A DNA stretch of 56,280 bases. Source: Alteromonas sp. ALT199. Lineage in GTDB: Bacteria; Pseudomonadota; Gammaproteobacteria; Enterobacterales; Alteromonadaceae. The notes under the pieces were generated by a model. That model was not told the DNA's origin. It saw nothing but the letters and a program-made list of their open reading frames with translations, and did no database searches. Shown here one piece after another: positions 8,107-16,317 of the stretch. Within the stretch, counting starts at the first letter, position 1. Each line of letters begins with the position of its first letter. A program made the position numbers and the translations under genes. The stretch covers positions 1 through 56,280 of the forward strand of contig NZ_JAHHDX010000077.1 in assembly GCF_018619335.1 (NCBI RefSeq), in the 5' to 3' direction.

Positions 8107-8239
8107 GCATGCAGAAAATTGACTAACCTTTGGGTAGTTAATTGCAAAAAAATTATGCCACTACATCCCAAATTAAAAGCTTCGTGTGGATAGTTACAAG
8201 TAGAGCAATGCAGTGCTTAAAGCTAGAAATACTGTGCAC

Positions 8240-9652
8240 TCAGTCAACTACAGTGTCATCATGACCATAATTATCACTCACGTAGTCGCTTTCAAAATCA
8301 GCTTTGATCGCTAAAGATTGATTGAAAGTCTCTTTCGCAGTCGTCTCATCCCCTTTATATAGATAGGCAAAGGCTAGACTGTCGTATACCTGAGGTGCAT
8401 CTGGAAAAAGTGAAACTAAATAATAGAACATGTCAAATGCCTCCGTAAATGATTCTGCCCTAAGGAGTTCCATTCCAAGTTCATTGATGGTTCTGCCAAT
8501 GAATCGCCCGTATCCCTCATCGCTGTAAGCCAGTTTAAACTGCTTTGAAAACTTCTTTTTCCCGTTGGTCTTATAGTATTCGTAAGCAAAATTCTTTTCC
8601 AACTGCCTAACTGGCGCATACTCCCCGTTTTTGATAAACGAGAGTATTCGACCAGATATGAGTTCCGCGACTAAGTTGTCACTATTTGCAAGAACCACAA
8701 TTTGATAGTTACTAGCTAGGTCAATTTCCACGGCGGCACTGACTCCAAGTCCGCCACCATATGCCCCCCAATGAGGCTTATCCATAGCAAATACTTTGCG
8801 ATTAATTGGGTTTGAATTTTGTAATAGTTTATCGGTGTAAAAGAGCGATTTATAAAATCGATGTACGTCTCTTACAGTTGACTCAATACCGCCATCTGGA
8901 CTTGGATGCTCAACAACACCCACTTCCCTCAATGTGCTGTCGTATTGATAAGTATATTTTACCGACTGGTGATCATGTGAATTAGAAGGCTCGAATGTGG
9001 TGTCTGTCATTTCCGTCGGTAAGAATATCTTATTTTTCAGTAGTTCTTCGAATGGCTCACCCGTAACTTTTTCAAGAATCTTACCCAATACGATATATCC
9101 GTAGTTCGAATATTGATTGTCAGTACCGGGTTTGAATATGAGAGGGCGATCGATCAATATACTCAGTTTCTTATCGAGAGTATCAAATGCAAGAGGGTTT
9201 TCCCGATATTCAGCGACAAAGATATCGTCAAACCCAGCGCTGTGATTTAGTAGTTGTTCGATTGTTATGTCTTCAGTAAAAGACTGTTTGAAACCCAAAT
9301 CAAAGGAAATCAGCTGACTGTTCAACCTAAGCTTGCCTTTTTCAATTTGTTGTAATACCAATACTTTAGTGAAGTCCTTCATGATCGAACCAAGGTTAAA
9401 CCGAGTTTGCCCCGTGTTCTTTATTTGCTCTTTAATGTTCTGAAAACCATAAGACGATACAAATATTTCTTTATCATCTTGTATTACCAGTACACTTCCG
9501 GAAAACCAGCCCATATCATGAAATTGCGTTGCGATGTCGTTCGTGATTGCAGTAAGAGTCGTATTCTTTGCGTTTTGGTCATTTTCGTCACCAAAAGCAA
9601 AAGAGCAAAAGGAAAAAAATAGGATAAAAACTAATGTTGATTTCTGATTCAC
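8240..9652 (-). CDS. Serine hydrolase, beta-lactamase class C / esterase family, exported
   Basis: This is a 470-residue protein with a signal peptide (about 1-21, FSFCSFAFG) and a class-C beta-lactamase-like domain at about 35-335. The nucleophile motif S89-I-M-K92 and the second motif Y181-S-N183 are visible; a GGGLG stretch near residue 300 sits where the third motif is expected. The C-terminal 130 residues carry at least one tetratricopeptide-like helical pair (FDMFYYLVSLFPDAPQVYDS). Such proteins are usually periplasmic peptidases or esterases rather than true beta-lactamases. The start is a GTG at 9652. It is a single gene with long spacers on both sides, and its substrate is unknown. 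Confidence 0.85.
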   Translation of the reverse strand: MNQKSTLVFILFFSFCSFAFGDENDQNAKNTTLTAITNDIATQFHDMGWFSGSVLVIQDDKEIFVSSYGFQNIKEQIKNTGQTRFNLGSIMKDFTKVLVLQQIEKGKLRLNSQLISFDLGFKQSFTEDITIEQLLNHSAGFDDIFVAEYRENPLAFDTLDKKLSILIDRPLIFKPGTDNQYSNYGYIVLGKILEKVTGEPFEELLKNKIFLPTEMTDTTFEPSNSHDHQSVKYTYQYDSTLREVGVVEHPSPDGGIESTVRDVHRFYKSLFYTDKLLQNSNPINRKVFAMDKPHWGAYGGGLGVSAAVEIDLASNYQIVVLANSDNLVAELISGRILSFIKNGEYAPVRQLEKNFAYEYYKTNGKKKFSKQFKLAYSDEGYGRFIGRTINELGMELLRAESFTEAFDMFYYLVSLFPDAPQVYDSLAFAYLYKGDETTAKETFNQSLAIKADFESDYVSDNYGHDDTVVD

Positions 9653-9961
9653 TTGGTTGACGCTCCACTGTCATATTTATTTTTTATCTACGCGTTAGCG
9701 TAACACCATTCTGTGATGAAGAACGATTTGCTCTACTCTCTTCTGAAAACTTGCGACTGGAAACATTTACTTAGCTGTTGTACTTCGTTTTAAAATAAAA
9801 AATGCAAACCTCAGACTGGCTTAGGTTTGATTAGAAATTAAAAATCGTGAACGGCGGCTTCACGTACACAACAGACCGCCAGATTTAATTTAGCTTTCAC
9901 CGGAAGTGTGTAGCCCAAGGTAAAGACAGCATGTGCAAATAATCTGAGTTAACGAGGCGAA
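9653..9961. other. Intergenic region, no gene seen
   Basis: These 309 bases between two leftward genes contain the promoter region of the serine hydrolase and the 3' region of the protease operon. A small dyad (gtgaacggcggcttcac, about 9847-9863) is the only structure noticed. Confidence 0.4.
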
Positions 9962-10744
9962 TCAATCCGCCCGCTTGATTTTCTCTATCCGTTTTTCAAA
10001 ACTTGGGTGTGAACTCAACCAACTGTGCGGGTCGTCTGTCTCAGCAGCTAACTTCTCAAAAATGCTAATCATTCCTGTATTATCACCATACATTTCATTC
10101 ATTTTTTCGTTAGCATAAAAATCGGCTTCAAATTCGGCTTGCTGAGAGTAACCTCGATTTAGCCCAAGTATTGCTCCCTGCATTATTATGTCTGAAACCG
10201 CAGAGACATCGCCAAATACTATAGTCAAGCTAACGAAAACAATAGAAGAACCCACCAGAGACTCCATAACATGGTTATGTCTAACGTGACCAATTTCATG
10301 AAGCATGACTGCGCTCAGTTCTTGCGGATTTTCAGAAAGAGTCACCATACTATCAGTTATAATTATTGTGCCGTTTGCCAACGCCATGGCATTTGCTTTT
10401 CCATCCCACTGTCTGAATTCAAGCTTGTAACCTCGATTGCCGTGAGTGCCTCCCTTGAGTAATGATTTGAAAAGAGCCTGTATTTCTTCTTGCTCAGATA
10501 TGCTTAATTGAGAAGCGTTAAACTCTGAGTTATCTAATTCTTGTAAGCTACTTTCGTCAATAACTTGGTAGATCTCATCAGGTAACGATTCGGATATTTT
10601 TTCCGCAAAATAAGGCACACCTTTGGTGTAAAACTGATAACCACTGAGCAACACAATGATTATTGTGGCCGCAAAAATTAAAAACCATTGTGCTCGTTTA
10701 GTCGTCTGAGATTGTTTGATTCTGCTTTGAATTGTTAAGCTCAT
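9962..10744 (-). CDS. M48-family zinc metalloprotease, membrane-anchored
   Basis: The 260-residue protein has one N-terminal transmembrane segment (about 20-40) and an M48 peptidase domain. The zinc-binding HEIGH motif is at about 148-152, and the third ligand comes from the EFEAD motif about 55 residues later. The C-terminal HPSFEKRIEKI is typical of M48 proteins that cut unfolded or membrane proteins. It is the last gene of an apparent four-gene operon, and its start overlaps the end of the TM2-domain gene by 47 bases, so translation is probably coupled. The association with YidD suggests a role in envelope protein quality control, which is an inference. Confidence 0.88.
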   Translation of the reverse strand: MSLTIQSRIKQSQTTKRAQWFLIFAATIIIVLLSGYQFYTKGVPYFAEKISESLPDEIYQVIDESSLQELDNSEFNASQLSISEQEEIQALFKSLLKGGTHGNRGYKLEFRQWDGKANAMALANGTIIITDSMVTLSENPQELSAVMLHEIGHVRHNHVMESLVGSSIVFVSLTIVFGDVSAVSDIIMQGAILGLNRGYSQQAEFEADFYANEKMNEMYGDNTGMISIFEKLAAETDDPHSWLSSHPSFEKRIEKIKRAD

Positions 10745-11093
10745 CTAATACTTCTCGCATCACGTCAATGTTGTATTGCCTAACTATCTTTTGGCTATTG
10801 AATAATTGAGGTAATTCAATAACGCATACGAAAATTATCAATACCCAACCATGATAGGGAATTAGTGCAAGACCAATTAGCATTAATACTAAATTCACGA
10901 CACCGCGAGCTATTTTGCCTAGATAGAAGTGATGTAAACCAGCTGCAAAAAAATAGTTAAGTACAGCGTAGGTATCCGGGTCTTTGACTAGTTGCTCTTC
11001 AAGCTGATAGTACTGCTTTCTTAACTCAGAACTAAGTTGTGCAGCCTTGTTTCTAAGTGCTTCTTCTTGCTCTCTAAATGCTAAATCGTCCAT
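10698..11093 (-). CDS. TM2-domain membrane protein
   Basis: This is a 131-residue protein. An N-terminal charged, coiled-coil-like helix (about 4-38, rich in E, Q, K, R) is followed by a TM2 domain at about 42-95, with the characteristic AAGLHHFYLGKIARGV turn between two hydrophobic segments. The C-terminus is charged and cytoplasmic-looking. TM2 proteins are small inner-membrane proteins of unknown biochemical function. The gene follows the YidD gene by four bases and overlaps the M48 protease gene, so all are one operon. Confidence 0.8.
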   Translation of the reverse strand: MDDLAFREQEEALRNKAAQLSSELRKQYYQLEEQLVKDPDTYAVLNYFFAAGLHHFYLGKIARGVVNLVLMLIGLALIPYHGWVLIIFVCVIELPQLFNSQKIVRQYNIDVMREVLDELNNSKQNQTISDD

Positions 11094-11097
11094 GACG

Positions 11098-11322
11098 TTA
11101 CCTTAACGGATCTGGTTTTACCGTAATACAATCAGGATCATTACATCGTCGGATACGAGAATAACCGAGATAAATGCCTTTCATTACACCGTACTTTTCG
11201 ATTGCTTGGTGCGTGTATTCGGAACACGTTGGAGTAAAGTTGCAGCTTATATTGAAATGAGCTTGGGAACCGCCATTCGCTTGATATCGGCGAATGGCTG
11301 AAAGTGCAACGCGTTTAAACAC
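11098..11322 (-). CDS. yidD: YidD-like membrane protein insertion efficiency factor (accessory copy)
   Basis: The 74-residue protein matches the YidD family through the Cys-rich core [19 protein letters not shown], then [13 protein letters not shown] near the C-terminus. YidD aids membrane protein insertion together with YidC and is normally encoded between rnpA and yidC. Here it lies in a different operon with DUF4177, TM2 and M48 genes, so it is probably a second copy. The GTG start at 11322 overlaps the preceding gene's stop by eight bases (gtgtttaa), implying coupled translation. Confidence 0.85.
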   Translation of the reverse strand: MFKRVALSAIRRYQANGGSQAHFNISCNFTPTCSEYTHQAIEKYGVMKGIYLGYSRIRRCNDPDCITVKPDPLR

Positions 11323-11539
11323 GCTTACGGCCGAGAGTTAAAATAACAGCTTCTCGGCTCCAGAATAGCAGGAATCGTTTATTTTCGATAACTTGGAAAA
11401 CAAGCTGCCAGCCATCTTGCGCTTCCATATTAAGCGTTGCTTCAAGCTTTTTCAGAGGCAATCCACTGGAACCAAGTAATAATGTTCCACAACCGCCTTC
11501 TACCACGTGAATTACTTTGTATTCGTCATATTGAGTCAT
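11315..11539 (-). CDS. DUF4177-type small protein
   Basis: The 74-residue protein resembles the DUF4177 family: it begins with a short strand (YDEYKVIHV) and contains the diagnostic [17 protein letters not shown] segment, a helix followed by a GW-containing strand. There is no clear signal peptide. It is the first gene of the operon with YidD, TM2 and M48 genes; its ATG follows AGGGAAG. Function is unknown. Confidence 0.75.
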   Translation of the reverse strand: MTQYDEYKVIHVVEGGCGTLLLGSSGLPLKKLEATLNMEAQDGWQLVFQVIENKRFLLFWSREAVILTLGRKRV

Positions 11540-11701
11540 AGCATCTTCCCTGAATTTTTATAATTAACAAAGAATTACCATATAACAATCGAAATAGAGC
11601 GGCAATAGTTAAATATCTACCTACCGAGCTAGATATATAAATTTACTTATTTTAGTCCTCATAGTGCACTCTCGCTTGATAAAAAGTATAACTCCGACTT
11701 T

Positions 11702-12448
11702 TTACGCCTTATCAAACGTCTCGCGTAATGCTTTGGCACCACTTAGCATAAAGCCGTGGTCAGAACCTAATAAGAACAGAGAAACGCCTTTTTCTTTCCA
11801 GTAGGCCAGCTCGTCTAAGTTACCCACGAACATGCCCGTGGCCTTTCCAGCTTTGTGGCTCACTTCAACTAAGTGCTCAACCGCTTGCTTAACTTTTGGG
11901 GCGTCTGCACTGGTTTCGCCTAGCGCTACGGTTAAATCCATTCGACCTATAAACAAGCAATCGACACCTTCAACGTGGGCAATCGCTTCGATATTGTCAA
12001 TCGCGTCTAAATCTTCAAGCTGAGCAACAATGGTAATGTTCTCGCCCGCTTCTAGATTTTCGCTCAGTGGCTTTGTCGTGTAGCCTGCAAATCGGCTTGA
12101 GCCTGCATAGCCTCTTCCACCTGCACCGTAGTGACAATGCCTTACGATGGCACTTAGCTGCTCCGCCGTTTTCACATGTGGCACAACTACACCGTCTGCG
12201 CCCATATCCAGCACATTTAGCAGTGTTTCTGGCGCATCGTTTGGTGTTCTTACTAAAACAGGCATGTTCCCTGCCCTAGCCGCAAGAATGCAGGTGTCTA
12301 AATCGTGTCTTGCAAATGGCGCATGCTCAGCATCTAAACACAATACGTCCATGCTAGAGTGCGCTAATACTTCAATTACATTGTAATGGGGCGTTTTTAT
12401 GAACGTACCCAAAAGGCTTTGCTTGCTTTTAATTGTGTGTTTAAGCAT
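11702..12448 (-). CDS. HpcH/HpaI-family class II aldolase
   Basis: This is a 248-residue aldolase of the HpcH/HpaI (2-dehydro-3-deoxy-glucarate / 2,4-dihydroxyhept-2-enedioate aldolase) family. Typical motifs are DAEHAPF in the N-terminal third, GADGVVVPHV, RGYAGSSRFAGY and LFIGRMDLTVALG. These enzymes cleave 2-oxo-4-hydroxy acids to pyruvate and an aldehyde with a divalent metal. The ATG at 12448 is preferred over a GTG three codons earlier because it has a well-placed GGAGGTG. The start overlaps the stop of the upstream hydrolase gene (atgcttaa). As the last gene of the hisD-like / LacI / hydrolase operon it probably catalyses the final cleavage of the pathway. Confidence 0.9.
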   Translation of the reverse strand: MLKHTIKSKQSLLGTFIKTPHYNVIEVLAHSSMDVLCLDAEHAPFARHDLDTCILAARAGNMPVLVRTPNDAPETLLNVLDMGADGVVVPHVKTAEQLSAIVRHCHYGAGGRGYAGSSRFAGYTTKPLSENLEAGENITIVAQLEDLDAIDNIEAIAHVEGVDCLFIGRMDLTVALGETSADAPKVKQAVEHLVEVSHKAGKATGMFVGNLDELAYWKEKGVSLFLLGSDHGFMLSGAKALRETFDKA

Positions 12449-13148
12449 GTGCCGCACCTCCGAAAAAATTGTATAAATGCAGGTTCACTTTTGCGCTTTG
12501 CTCAAGCATTACGAAATGACCCGCGTCTTCAATCAGCACCAATTCGCTATTTGCCGCCAGGTTATGCATTCTTTGCTGTTCTGAAGGCGGGCAAAGCACA
12601 TCGTTGCAACCGCCAATTATCAGCATTGGATGTGCGCAATTAGCTAAAAGCTCGCTAGCATCAGGGCGTGTTGCAAGAATTTCGAGCTGGGCTTTATAGC
12701 GTTCAACTCCCGTATCCAGTGCCATCTGAGCAATTAAACTCATCAGTGCTTCATTGGGCTTATGCAGATATACGGCGCCAAACTGGTCGTGAATAAGTGT
12801 GTCTAGACCATGCGAAATGGCATAGTTTAAATGCTCGCTTCTGACTGCTCTTCCTTGAGGTTTATCAGCGTGCGCATTGCTGTCTAGCAATGCTATTTTT
12901 TCAATTCGCTCGGGAACGTGCGCTAAAAGTTCAAACGCCACCATACCGCCCATCGAAAAGGCGCAAATGCTGAATGGCTCGCCTTCATCAAAAAGACGTA
13001 ACGCGTGACTGGCAACATCGCTTAGGTTGTCATGCTGGTCATACTCTAAGGTAATGCACTGATGACCAGCATTAGTTAAGGTAGTTATTTGGTTGGTAAA
13101 AACGTTTCCGTTACAAAGGGTTCCGGGTATAAATAATAGTTTACTCAT
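12441..13148 (-). CDS. Alpha/beta hydrolase
   Basis: This is a 235-residue alpha/beta-fold hydrolase taken from the ATG at 13148. The open frame extends further upstream, but that part lies inside the LacI gene. The early FIPGTLCNG oxyanion segment, the nucleophile elbow FSMGGM (about residue 80), the acid in GGCNDVLCP and the His in EDAGHF form a complete triad. No signal peptide is seen. Relatives are enol-lactonases, esterases and C-C hydrolases. It overlaps the LacI gene by eight bases upstream (atgagtaa) and the aldolase gene by eight bases downstream, so it is translationally coupled to both. A lactone or ester hydrolysis step before the aldolase is a reasonable inference. Confidence 0.87.
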   Translation of the reverse strand: MSKLLFIPGTLCNGNVFTNQITTLTNAGHQCITLEYDQHDNLSDVASHALRLFDEGEPFSICAFSMGGMVAFELLAHVPERIEKIALLDSNAHADKPQGRAVRSEHLNYAISHGLDTLIHDQFGAVYLHKPNEALMSLIAQMALDTGVERYKAQLEILATRPDASELLANCAHPMLIIGGCNDVLCPPSEQQRMHNLAANSELVLIEDAGHFVMLEQSAKVNLHLYNFFGGAAHA

Positions 13149-14163
13149 TGTCTCTTGGCGCAGCGGCCACTGAGTTTCCTTCAATGAGCTTGCCCGGCCA
13201 GTAGCGTGTCTCTGGCGGTACATCAGGGCTCTCAATTAAGTTAACCAGGGTTTCTACTGCTGCTTTTGTCATGAAATAGGTTGGCTGACTTACGGTAGTC
13301 AGCTGGTAGTTGTGCCACGAAGAAGCACTAATACCATCAAACCCAACAACTGAAATATCTTCAGGTACCCGTAAATTCAGGTTTTCCCGTATTTCGTCAA
13401 TGGCACCAATTGCCATTGTGTCGTTGGAACAAATAATTGCAGTAGGAAGTGCATTTTTGTCAGCATATGCACTTAAACACTCTCTTGCCGAGTCATAGCT
13501 ATAGTCGCCATAAACCACGTTAGTGTCGGTAAACCCATGAGATAGTAAGGCATTCCTCGCACCACTTAACCTTGCGCGGGCCACATCAGAATCTTTTGGC
13601 CCAGCCATAATTAAAAAGTGCTGGTGATGATGATTGACTAGAATATCCACCAACATGCGAAGGCCTTGGTCATGGTTACAACATACCGAGCTTACACTGT
13701 GATCAGGAAGCTCACGGTTGTACAACACCACTGGAATGTTGTGTTTAGCAAACTGCGTGACACTGTCGGGTTCGAAGTGCGCTGTAAGCGCTACTACACC
13801 GTCGACCTGATACGCTAATATTTGCTCAATAACCGTTTCTAGCTGATCTGCGTCATCAAGGGTGAATAACAGCACCCGCTTGTTTTTCTCAGCAATGTGT
13901 TTATTTAGCTGTGCCAATACTTCGGGGAAGTTCACATTGGCTCGCGATGAAATAATTACCGCTATCATGCCCGTGCTTTGGTTTATCAACATGCGTGCAA
14001 TGGCGTTAGGTTTGTAGCCTAACTCCTCTGCGGCTTTTAGCACTTTTTCACGGGTTTTCTTAGATACGCTAACGCCCGGGCGATATACCCGCGACACTGC
14101 CGACTGAGAGACTCCTGCTGCATGGGCAACGTCATATGACGTCACCCTATTTTTTTTATTCAA
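13141..14163 (-). CDS. LacI-family transcriptional regulator
   Basis: The 340-residue protein has an N-terminal helix-turn-helix (VTSYDVAHAAGVSQSAVSR, about 7-25) and hinge helix, then a periplasmic-binding-protein-like sensor domain (about 60-335) with the usual ICSNDTMAIGAIDEI and DISVVGFDG motifs. The start appears to be a TTG at 14163; a GTG at 14145 is a possible alternative. It lies between the hisD-like gene and the hydrolase gene in one operon and so is probably autoregulated. Palindromes with a central CG in both divergent promoters of this cluster (1490-1509 and 15525-15543) are its likely operators. The effector would be the pathway substrate or an intermediate. Confidence 0.9.
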   Translation of the reverse strand: MNKKNRVTSYDVAHAAGVSQSAVSRVYRPGVSVSKKTREKVLKAAEELGYKPNAIARMLINQSTGMIAVIISSRANVNFPEVLAQLNKHIAEKNKRVLLFTLDDADQLETVIEQILAYQVDGVVALTAHFEPDSVTQFAKHNIPVVLYNRELPDHSVSSVCCNHDQGLRMLVDILVNHHHQHFLIMAGPKDSDVARARLSGARNALLSHGFTDTNVVYGDYSYDSARECLSAYADKNALPTAIICSNDTMAIGAIDEIRENLNLRVPEDISVVGFDGISASSWHNYQLTTVSQPTYFMTKAAVETLVNLIESPDVPPETRYWPGKLIEGNSVAAAPRDNE

Positions 14164-15441
14164 TTATTTTTTTCCGTAACGACGTAATCGAATGTCAGCC
14201 TGTTCTTTGTGACCTGCAAAACCTTCAATTGCACATAAACGTGAACAATACTCGCCAACCATCACTGAGGCTTCTTGTGTAACACGCTGGTATGTACAGG
14301 TTTTTAAGAATTTACCAACCCATAGGCCTCCAGTATAACGACCTGCGCCCTTCGTGGGTAGAGTGTGGTTTGTACCAATACATTTGTCGCCGTAAGATAC
14401 ATTGGTTTCAGGGCCTAAAAACAGTGCACCGAAGTTACGCATGTTCTTTTGAAAGTACGGAACGTCTTTCGTCATAATTTGAACGTGCTCAAATGCCAGG
14501 TCGTTCGCTACCTCTAACATTTCATCATAGGTGTCGCATACAATGACTTCACCGTAATCTCGCCATGCGACAGAGGCTACATCTGCGGTAGGTAAAATAG
14601 TCAACTGGCGTTCTACTTCGGCTATGGTATCTTTACCAAGTTGCTCGCTGTTGGTAAGCAACACGGCCGGAGAGTTAAGCCCATGCTCAGCCTGCCCTAG
14701 CAAATCCGCCGCACATAATTCGCCATCAACACTGTCATCAGCAATAACTAACGTTTCTGTTGGGCCCGCAAAAAGGTCAATACCGATGCGCCCGAACAAT
14801 TGGCGTTTGGCTTCCGCCACAAAGGCATTGCCCGGCCCAACTATCATACTTACCGGTTCAATAGTATCTGTACCCACTGCCATAGCGGCAATAGCCTGTA
14901 CGCCGCCAAAGGTATATATTTCATCAGCACCCGCCAAGTCCATAGCTACAATTACGGCTGGTGCAGGTTTACCTTGAAATGGAGGAGTAGCAGCAATAAC
15001 CCGTTTCACGCCAGCCACTTTTGCCGTAACAATGCTCATATGTGCTGAAGCCACCAGCGGATATTTACCACCTGGTACATAACAACCCACACTATCTACC
15101 GGAATATTTTTGTGACCAAGCACAACGCCGGGCAGTGTTTCAACTTCAACGTCTTTCATTGACTCACGCTGAATGGTCGCAAAGTTTCGAACTTGTTTCT
15201 GCGCCCATTTGATATCGCTAATCTCTTGTTCGGTTAACTGCTCATAACATGCATCAATTTCCTCACGGCTCAACCTAAAAGACTCCGGAGTCCATTTATC
15301 AAATTGACCAGAATATTGCGAAACGGCTTCGTCTCCACGCTTTTCGATATCGCTAATTATATTTTCAACTATACCTTTAACTTTTTGATTATCAATTGCT
15401 TTTTCTTCAGCCTGCTTGCCTTGCTTCAAGTACTTGATCAC
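14164..15441 (-). CDS. Histidinol-dehydrogenase-like alcohol dehydrogenase
   Basis: The 425-residue protein is a clear member of the histidinol dehydrogenase family. The [11 protein letters not shown] signature is present and the zinc and catalytic residues appear conserved: the Gln and His of GQAEHGL, the Glu-His of AFEHVQIMT, the Asp in [13 protein letters not shown] and the His in GFAGHKEQ. Family members oxidise a primary alcohol to a carboxylate in two NAD-dependent steps. Outside histidine biosynthesis, relatives act on other alcohols, for example sulfopropanediol. The gene heads an operon with a LacI regulator, hydrolase and aldolase rather than his genes, so a catabolic role is much more likely than histidine synthesis. 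The regulator gene begins directly after its stop codon. Confidence 0.88.
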   Translation of the reverse strand: MIKYLKQGKQAEEKAIDNQKVKGIVENIISDIEKRGDEAVSQYSGQFDKWTPESFRLSREEIDACYEQLTEQEISDIKWAQKQVRNFATIQRESMKDVEVETLPGVVLGHKNIPVDSVGCYVPGGKYPLVASAHMSIVTAKVAGVKRVIAATPPFQGKPAPAVIVAMDLAGADEIYTFGGVQAIAAMAVGTDTIEPVSMIVGPGNAFVAEAKRQLFGRIGIDLFAGPTETLVIADDSVDGELCAADLLGQAEHGLNSPAVLLTNSEQLGKDTIAEVERQLTILPTADVASVAWRDYGEVIVCDTYDEMLEVANDLAFEHVQIMTKDVPYFQKNMRNFGALFLGPETNVSYGDKCIGTNHTLPTKGAGRYTGGLWVGKFLKTCTYQRVTQEASVMVGEYCSRLCAIEGFAGHKEQADIRLRRYGKK

Positions 15442-15524
15442 GGTCTATTCCTCTACAAAGGTGAATGAGATGTTACATTAATCGAACAAACATTTATCTT
15501 GATCTTCACCAAAAATTACATAAG

Positions 15525-15543
15525 AATGACTTCGAATGCAATT
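15525..15543. promoter_or_regulatory. Operator-like site in the divergent hisD-like/SDR promoter
   Basis: The sequence AATGACTTCGAATGCAATT has a left half identical to the palindrome at 1490-1509 (AATGACTTCGAA) and a weaker right half. It lies 84 bases upstream of the hisD-like start and 19 bases upstream of the SDR start. It is probably bound by the LacI protein of this operon. Confidence 0.5.
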
Positions 15544-15561
15544 ATTATTTTGAGGTGACAT

Positions 15562-16302
15562 GTGGCTTTCTCTCATGACCTATTAAAAGACAAGACAATT
15601 TTGGTTACAGGTGCGGGTAAAGGTATTGGTAAAGCGTGTGCTTTATTGGCTGACGCATGTGGTGCAAATGTTATTGCTGTGGCGCGAACCGAAAGTGACC
15701 TTGTGGCGCTTAAGGACGAGAGCTCAGAAAGACTTAGCTTTTGGGTGGGAGATGTTCAAGATAAGGCACTTTACGAAAAGATCCGTGCACTTCCCTTTCT
15801 TCACGGATTAATCAATAACGCCGGAACGAACCGCGTTGCACCAATGCAAGAACAGAGCGATGAGCATATTGACGATATTTTGAATTTAAATATTCGCTCT
15901 GCATACAAAGTTGCGCAGGCAGCCATTACGCCAATGCTTAAAAGTCAGGCACCATCTATTGTTCACATGTCATCGCAAATGGGCTTTGTCGGCTCTCCTG
16001 GCCGCACGCTTTATTGCTTAAGCAAACACGCAATTGAAGGCTTAACAAAAGCCATGGCTGTGGAACTGGCGCCGAATAACATTCGCGTCAATAGCGTAGC
16101 ACCAACGTTTATTAAAACACCAATGACCGAGCCCATGCTTCAAGAACCAGCGTTTGCTGAAATGGTGATGAACAACATTCCCTTACAACGTTTAGGCAGC
16201 GTCGAAGACGTTGCTAACGCGTGCATATTTCTACTTAGTGAATTGTCTATGACCACCACGGGTAGTTGTCTTAAAGTCGATGGCGGTTGGACCGCCCATT
16301 AA
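15562..16302 (+). CDS. Short-chain dehydrogenase/reductase (SDR)
   Basis: This 246-residue classical SDR has TGAGKGIG (about 17-24), NNAG (about 86-89), the catalytic Ser in HMSSQMG and Y-x3-K (YCLSK), and the C-terminal CLKVDGGWT. It interconverts an alcohol and a ketone or aldehyde with NAD(P). The start is a GTG at 15562 preceded by TGAGGTGA; no in-frame ATG fits better. It is the first gene of the rightward operon SDR-cupin-NTF2-like and diverges from the hisD-like operon over a shared promoter. The substrate is unknown, but the two dehydrogenases together suggest stepwise oxidation of a polyol or hydroxylated compound. Confidence 0.9.
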   Translation: MAFSHDLLKDKTILVTGAGKGIGKACALLADACGANVIAVARTESDLVALKDESSERLSFWVGDVQDKALYEKIRALPFLHGLINNAGTNRVAPMQEQSDEHIDDILNLNIRSAYKVAQAAITPMLKSQAPSIVHMSSQMGFVGSPGRTLYCLSKHAIEGLTKAMAVELAPNNIRVNSVAPTFIKTPMTEPMLQEPAFAEMVMNNIPLQRLGSVEDVANACIFLLSELSMTTTGSCLKVDGGWTAH

Positions 16303-16317
16303 ATACGAGGTATCACT

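Noticed and set aside
8240..9652. Antibiotic-resistance beta-lactamase
   Set aside because: The motifs are those of the wider class-C-like serine hydrolase family, and the protein has a long extra C-terminal helical region; no evidence supports true beta-lactamase activity.
13149..13235. Longer N-terminus of the alpha/beta hydrolase
   Set aside because: It would lie inside the LacI gene, and the ATG at 13148 begins directly before the first beta strand of the fold.
14164..15441. Histidine biosynthesis gene hisD
   Set aside because: No other his genes are adjacent and the operon is catabolic with a LacI regulator.
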